From Chamaecrista fasciculata (Eukaryota; Streptophyta; Magnoliopsida; Fabales; Fabaceae), in contig QANZ01053619.1 of the NCBI GenBank assembly GCA_003254925.1, positions 49,837-113,836 of the forward strand: a stretch of DNA of 64,000 nt. Reading direction: 5' to 3'. Under the pieces are notes generated by a model. It ran no database searches and was not told the origin of the DNA. It was given only the letters and a program-made list of their open reading frames with translations. Below are positions 57,935 through 64,000 of the stretch, piece by piece. The first letter of the stretch is position 1. Every line of letters starts with the position of its first letter. The position numbers were made by a program, and so were the translations under genes.

Positions 57935-59694
57935 ATGATTAGCATTCTTGCCCAGGTATGTTTAATCATTCAATTAACTATATGTTGGATTCTGGGTTTC
58001 TTCTTCTTCCGAAATCGATACTGAATTTCAATTTTCTTTGCATTTTTATGGTATGAAGGAGCGGATTCTTGGGGCTACACTGGGAGTCCTTTTCACAGGG
58101 GCGGTTGTATTCGAAGAACGCAGAAGAATCTATAATTCCATTTCTAATACCCAATCTCACTCTGTTCCCCAACCTCGGGTAATCATAATATGTCTTTCTT
58201 TTCTGCTTTTCAAATTAGATTCTTCAACACAACGTTTACGACTTTTATAGGTTCGTCATTCCTATTACTTTTGTTGTGATATCGAAATCTAATTGACATT
58301 GATGAGATGCTTCTCTGCTCGATCTAGAATTCTGGAAAATGGGTTCCTTGCTGAAATTTTTGAAGTATAGGTGTAAATCTCATTTCGGTCCTTTAATTAT
58401 AGAGTGAATTCCATTTTGGTCCTCAAATTATTATTTTTTAATTCCATTTTGATAAACTTTCTCATTTATTCTAACATATTTGTGTTAAACAATATTCCTA
58501 TTCTGGTCTTTGTCATCATTTCTGAACTAGACATATATAAGTGAGTTGAACTAGACATATATAAGGGAGTTGGCAAAGAAAGAAGGAAAGAAAAACCTTA
58601 GGTATGCTTGTATAGTTCTTTATGTGTGCCTTTGATCGTATCTCTACATAATAATCAGTGAAAAAAAATTGTTCCACTGCAAAAATCATGTCTACTGAAA
58701 TGGAAAGGTAAGCTCAAATTTCATTGCCACATTTGCAGATGATTTGAATGCAAAAATTGTGAGAATGCCAGGGAGGGAGAGAGAGGGTGAATGGTGCTTC
58801 TAACCTATGGGAACATATTATTGGTTCCCACTTCCCAATTACAATAATATAGTAGCAGGAATCATCTTTCAAATCTGAACTTTTTTTGGGTTGAGGATTA
58901 TTTCTATAAAACATGAAATCCTTCAAGTTCTGCACATTATGCTTGATTAATCATGCGTTCAATTTCTTCATTATTAATAGGATTTCTGCATTGGTATTGC
59001 CTTAGTTGCTAAAGATTGGACCTTTGCTGAAGTATTGCTTGAGCCTGCATGAAAATGTTGTAGACTTGTACAGAATGCGCTATATAACAATATCCTGACA
59101 TACTTCAAAGCCAGAGAAGGAAAATTTGACAATGGCTTATGCCCCATTTGGAGTTGCTTGGAAATTACCATAATAACATGTATGCTTATGATGCAGATAA
59201 GAGAAAATCAAGTTTAAATTATGTTGTATTATTTTGATCAATGCTGGGTATATGCATTCTATTGTAGTATTATTCGTATGTCTGTGCTGTGTATTTGGCT
59301 TATGGCTATGTTATCAGCCTTTCTGCTAGAGTTCAAAGTGATTGAACCTAACTCATTTTTAGACTTCCCACTACTTCCACAACTGTATGAAGGATAAAAT
59401 ACCTCGTCAGTTTTCATTCTTAAGTCTAATAGCTGGAAGAGTAGTTTACCTTAAATCCAAAGACTACACGCCAGAGCCACCACGTAACATGAAGAAATAA
59501 AGGAAACAGTAGCAGTTATGTACATTTAAATTCCTAATTTGCTTTCATTGTAACCTTTGGCTTTAATTCTGTAACAGGTAGGAGAACCCATATTCGGGAA
59601 AAAAACCCGTTCAGAATTGGCACACTCATGGAACAAAACTGTGGACCATACGTTTGGACCTTTGATAAAGGCTCTCAGTTCACGTGGATGGTAG
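57935..59694 (+). CDS. 85-aa protein with one hydrophobic segment, three exons, uncharacterised
   Basis: Exons 57935-57955, 58059-58178 and 59578-59694 join in frame with phase-0 GT-AG introns. The protein starts MISILAQERILGATLGVLFT and continues GAVVFEERRRIYNSI. There is one Gly-rich hydrophobic helix (about residues 10-25), a polar linker, then a conserved-looking C-terminus with PIFGKK, LAHSWNKTVDHTFGPLI and a final SSRGW. I do not recognise a named family. The short N-terminal helix with a GxxxG-like pattern, the SWN motif and the C-terminal Trp recall small mitochondrial inner-membrane organising proteins, but that is only a suggestion. The ATG at 57935 is the first usable start; the open frame extends upstream without another ATG. 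Confidence 0.7.
58179..59577. other. Long intron 2 of the 85-aa gene
   Basis: 1.4 kb. It contains a degraded GGTCC-type repeat at 58380-58450 (TTTCGGTCCTTTAATTATAG, TTTTGGTCCTCAAATTATT) and the duplicated GAACTAGACATATATAAG (58525 and 58546). No additional exon is evident. Confidence 0.5.
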
Positions 59695-60891
59695 AAATGT
59701 TTTCTGTGTGCTTGTCTACTGTGAACATTGTATTTTATCCGAGTCAATTTGAAAGTAGGAAAATGTAGTCTATTCCTCAAATACAAGATGAGACTTGGGA
59801 TTTCAAATACTAATATGTCAGCTTCTTTTTCCTCTATATATGGACATAAAGTACCCTAGCCTTATCTTTATCTTCTTCACAATATGATTTGTTAAACGGA
59901 TATGCACATGGGACAGTGCAAAGGATTTTTTAGAACCTGTGTAATGTTTTCTGCAACATTCATTTTGTTTGGATGTATGCATTAATAACACACCTGTTTT
60001 TTCATTTATGCAATGCCATGAATTTTCTCAATTGTAGCATTTACCTTTACTGTCTGTGTATGTCTGTAATGGCTTTCTGTTAGCACGCCCCATTCGTGAA
60101 TGAAATGCACGGATTGGTTGAGAATAGTAAATACCAAATGGCTTTTCATATATAGAGACCCAAACTTCAAATTATAAAGAGGTGAGTCGGTGACACATTA
60201 AAGACTTGGTATACAAATATATGAAGCAAGTTTTAGAAATTGTACAGAAGTAGATTTTAATCAATTACATTAGGTAGAGATGTAATATCATTGACCTCTC
60301 AAAAGAAAGTGTCACTATGATATTAATTTAATTTGAAGTTCACTTACCAACCACATACAAACAGATTCTTCTGCAAGTCAAATTATGAACACCAAAGACA
60401 AACTAACAAACGTACATTACATGCTCTTTCTATTCGTTTCTTTTCTTTAAGTAGATTTTTTAATTCCATGTCTTTATTGTTTTTCCTGCCTAGCCTTTAT
60501 ACCGGGTATAAAACTCTTCTAACAAGAATGTCTTCACACCAAGACTCAAACTCAAGACTTTACTACTTGTTAGTAAAATGTAAGACATTTTGGCAAATAA
60601 TTTCTATAGAAACTCCATGCTTGCAAGTCTACTTCTCTTCATTGCAATAGATGCATATCAGAGACACGTGGGACACTGTTACTTGTTGAATAACATACAA
60701 ATTAATCATTACACAACCATAGATACATACATTGGCTAACCATAATCAGAAGGCAGATTCATACAGATACAATACAACTAATGGGTAAGACATAAGAAAG
60801 TGAGACATAGATGGAGACTCAGGGATTGTATGCCCTGTTTCTAAGTTTAGGTTTCTAAGTCATTCTCTCAATATAGATAAGTGAAAACACA
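59695..60891. other. 3' flank and intergenic region
   Basis: Probable 3' UTRs of the two convergent genes at both sides. The middle shows nothing recognisable. Confidence 0.4.
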
Positions 60892-61314
60892 TCAAGCTTG
60901 AGCTGGTTGAACAGTATTGGCTTTACTCATGTTGGCATGACGTTTGGCCCTTACATAGAAGACACCCATGGCTAAAAACACAGCAAAAGCAACACCAAAC
61001 ACAATGCCAGCAATCCCACTAGCTCCCAATTGTTTCCTACCTTTCTGGGATTTCAAGGCTTTGCTTTCACTATATAATATCTGAGTGGCTTCATCCACTT
61101 GAGCTGCTTCAGGGAGTGGTGAGCATTTTGATGCAGAACATGGGTCTGTGGTCTCAGGCTTTCTTGCATTTGGATGAAAGAAGTTATATGCTGATGGTGG
61201 AAATGCCATAGGATTCTCATTAACAAGTCCATGTGGTGCTCTTTCTTGGGAAGCAGCAATGGAGAAAAATGCCTGAGAAATGAGGAAGAGAAAGGAGAAA
61301 CAAATGGGACTCAT
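60892..61314 (-). CDS. Plant-specific type I membrane protein, 140 aa, function unknown
   Basis: A single-exon frame on the - strand. The N-terminal signal peptide is MSPICFSFLFLISQAFFSIA (cleavage probably near residue 21-22). It is followed by an extracytosolic segment with AFPPSAYNFFHPNA and a close Cys pair (DPCSASKCSPLP), then a transmembrane helix at about residues 98-121 (ASGIAGIVFGVAFAVFLAMGV) and a short basic tail (RAKRHANMSKAN). It resembles a group of short plant proteins with an NFFHPNA-type motif that I know only as uncharacterised. The leader upstream contains a (GA)n run (about 61355-61385), common in plant 5' UTRs. The intact frame and clear topology support a real gene. Confidence 0.75.
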   Translation of the reverse strand: MSPICFSFLFLISQAFFSIAASQERAPHGLVNENPMAFPPSAYNFFHPNARKPETTDPCSASKCSPLPEAAQVDEATQILYSESKALKSQKGRKQLGASGIAGIVFGVAFAVFLAMGVFYVRAKRHANMSKANTVQPAQA

Positions 61315-63185
61315 GTTTTGTGTATGTTTATTTTTGTGTGTGTGTGTGTCACTTGAAAGCAGAGGGAGAGAGAGAGAGAAAGAGAGGAAATTAGGGGATG
61401 GAAACTTATGGAAGGGTTCAATGGTTTTTATAAGGGCTGAGGAAAAAAATTGTTACTTGGCCTTCAATTTTTGTGTTGGAAAAAGAAGGCTATTGAACGG
61501 GGAACAGAATTATGGGGTTTTCTTTTTCTAGTATTTCAGAGAGAGAGAGTGAGAGAGTAGTTGAACTGTTTTAAGTTCCCAAACTACCCTCCACTGATAA
61601 GTTATTAATGTTGGATTGGTTCTATTAAATCATGTTAATTGTGTTTTAGTTAGCATTAATCATCTGCTAGATGAGTACAACATATGTTTGATTCTTAAAT
61701 CACTAATTTTGTAAAGTACTGTCTAACTGTCTAATTGGATAAAGACATGTTTCACTTGTAGATGTATAGAGTGTCAAATTGATTCTTAACTCATCTGATA
61801 AAAAAAAAGTTTAACTTACAGATCAAGTATCAATAATTCTATTATGATCATCATATAATTTAATTGTTGATAAAATTTATTATGTTGAAAAAACTTTTTA
61901 TGAAATATTATAATAGGTGAGAGTATGGAGAACTGACTCATCTAATTTTTGTTTTCTCGTTTTAGATAGATTCAAATAATTATTTTCTTATTTAAAATTT
62001 CTCCCGTGTAACTATATCCATCAACAAATATAGTTTCTTTTAGTCCCCTACATAAGGTAAATATTGAAGAAGCAATGTATTGTATATATTTGAGTAAACT
62101 GACTCTTCCTCCCACACTTAAAGGCTTTGATATGACTTTAATTGTGGAGAGCCAATGTATGAATTTATTAATTACTAAATAGTTAGTAATATTCTATATG
62201 TAAATTAAATTCTAAAGTTGAATAAGGAACAAAATATATATTTAGTTTTATATAAAGAAGAATTTAATCTTTTTTAATATAAAAAATACATCTATTAAAT
62301 AATATACGTTTATAATTCATAAATACTCATTTCAAGATAAAAAATAGATTTAATTAATGAGAGGATTAATTCCATAAGCTTGTCTTCCCCAATAATATAC
62401 TCTAAAATATGTTATAGCTACTTGTTTTGCTAATTGGGGTATGTCTACTTGTGGACGTGGCTGTTAGAATGATGCTCATACTCAAGTGGCTTCTCATGTA
62501 ATTGAGTGCCATTCTCAAACACATACAAATTAATTATAGCTAGAGGGATAAAATCATTAGATCATTAATTAACCATCCACAGTAGAAAAAGAAAAACAAC
62601 ATTTTAATTGATTATATCCACTTCATGAATAAAACCACTCAAATCACACACATGTATTTGAGTTTTCAGCAAACATGAACACAAAACTCACTCTATTGAT
62701 GAAGAAATAAATGGTGGATTCATCAATTGCTTACATAATGAGAAGGCTTAATTTGTGCACTTTGCTTTGTGACAACGTTGAAAAGTGGGTGAAACATGGG
62801 GTTGAGATAGCTTAACTTAGAGGGCCAGCAAAGGATATATCATATCATATTATATATATATATATATATTGCAAATAGGATATTTGATAGAGATGCATGA
62901 GTAATTATAAGGGCTAGTTCGCAGCTGTTCATGTTTGGCCTGCTCTGACACATTATTGCTAATGCACAAAACGCATGCAATGCAATTTCTTCTTCTACTT
63001 CTTCTCACTCACATGCCTTTATCTTGCATTACAAATGGACACTATTTAACCATAACACAACATCCCTGCTTTGAGTCATTTATTTCTCTTGGAACTCTTT
63101 CATGGACCACATTGATATATTACACATGGGCATGGCCCTACATGTTGGGTTACAAGAGAAAATAAGAAAATAATAGACATTGAAT
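61315..63185. other. Intergenic, AT-rich
   Basis: Apart from the leader and promoter of the 140-aa gene there is a (TA)n microsatellite at 62852-62869. An open frame at 62935-63165 on the + strand starts MACSDTLLLMHKTHAM but has no recognisable similarity. I do not call it a gene. Confidence 0.45.
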
Positions 63186-63425
63186 AAAAATATTAGTAAA
63201 AACAAATTGCGTGGTATTTGGCCGAGGCACGGATATCTCGCTTTCTTTAAGGTAATTCACGCCCTCCACGGGTAGAAACTTGATCTATTGTCCCGGTGTA
63301 GTGGTACACGGACACGTCACCTCCAGAATACAACGGTCAAATACTCGCCTTTTTGACTCTACAACTTCTACACAAAGAAGTAGACAGGACTCTACTCCCA
63401 CACCTTTTCTCTACCCAAGAGACAC
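63186..63425. other. GC-richer patch of unknown nature
   Basis: GGCCGAGGCACGGATATCTCG, CACGCCCTCCACGGG, GTCCCGGTGTAGTGGTACAC and GGACACGTCACCTCC stand out from the AT-rich surroundings. No open frame of note. It could be a retroelement LTR or a regulatory region; the sequence does not decide. Confidence 0.35.
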
Positions 63426-64000
63426 AATAATTTTACTCTCTTTATTTTGCACTTAGTCTTATTCTAATATATATCACCACCAAGAAACCCAAATATTCAT
63501 ATATATATATATATATATATATATAACACATGCATGCTAGAAATCTTTTTACATGCCGTTAGAAAATGTTAATGGCATTATGAGGAGATTAAAAGTGAAT
63601 TAAGGAGGAAAACTGTTGAGATGGGATTGAAGGCAAATGATGATGTTTAATCTCCAAATTAAAGCAAATAATAGTGTTTAAATTGCCACATAAAAGCCAT
63701 ACGTTGAGATGCAAGTTTAAAAGCAACAATCATCAAATAATTTGAATATCCATTATTTATAATAAAGCCTATTATTTATAATAATAATCAACATTCCCCC
63801 ACTTATTATTATAAATTCTCTCACATTTAAGTATTTAATTTGGGTAGAGATGGATTACTATGCATAATATAGATAGCTAATTTGCTTTGAATCTATAATT
63901 AGCAAAAATATATATCCTGATCCAGAGCCAATAGTGGTATTCGCCTTGAACTATGACTGCTTAGGGGAGACAAGATACATACCTTGCACATAATAACCCA
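63426..64000. other. Intergenic to window end
   Basis: A (TA)n microsatellite lies at 63498-63524. The rest is AT-rich; TTATTTATAATAA is duplicated near 63755 and 63772. Nothing else is recognised. Confidence 0.45.

Noticed and set aside
62935-63165. 76-codon open frame on the + strand
   Set aside because: No recognisable motif and no promoter or splice support; the hydrophobic Leu run comes from a CTT-rich stretch.

Overview
The window is nuclear DNA of a eudicot plant. It is AT-rich, its genes have short exons with GT-AG introns, it carries a plastidial isoprenoid gene with plant-type architecture, and it is crowded with retrotransposons, foldback elements and pseudogenes. I cannot name the species from the sequence alone. 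Two runs of N (12272-12526 and 23439-24144) are assembly gaps.

Region 1 (1-20200) is the gene-bearing part. It holds a complete 19-exon HDS/ispG gene on the + strand (MEP pathway, chloroplast), a LINE relic, a small membrane-protein gene, and a complete 12-exon protein disulfide isomerase gene on the - strand with two WCGHC sites and a C-terminal KDEL. Both large genes splice in silico to intact proteins of family length (741 and 582 aa). Their introns and flanks carry several foldback elements, and HDS intron 8 carries a degenerate LTR element.

Region 2 (20200-52000) is a dynamic repeat block. A satellite of about 129 bp (43 codons) alternates with degenerate F-box/DUF295 gene copies in a higher-order tandem arrangement of at least five blocks. 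It has been broken up by two solo LTRs, two copies of one foldback family, a CACTA transposon that itself contains a gypsy-type solo LTR, and a stretch with a copia fragment and a response-regulator pseudogene. An IDD zinc-finger fragment sits at its left edge. The target-site duplications give a relative order of events.

Region 3 (52000-64000) holds a truncated HECT ubiquitin-ligase (UPL5-like) pseudogene, a 2.3-kb Helitron-like element defined by both termini, and two small intact genes: an 85-aa three-exon protein with one hydrophobic segment, and a 140-aa single-exon type I membrane protein. The rest is AT-rich intergenic DNA.

I see no operon-like or co-functional grouping. HDS (plastid isoprenoids) and PDI (ER oxidative folding) are ordinary neighbours. 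The most unusual structure is the satellite/F-box higher-order array with its layered insertions.
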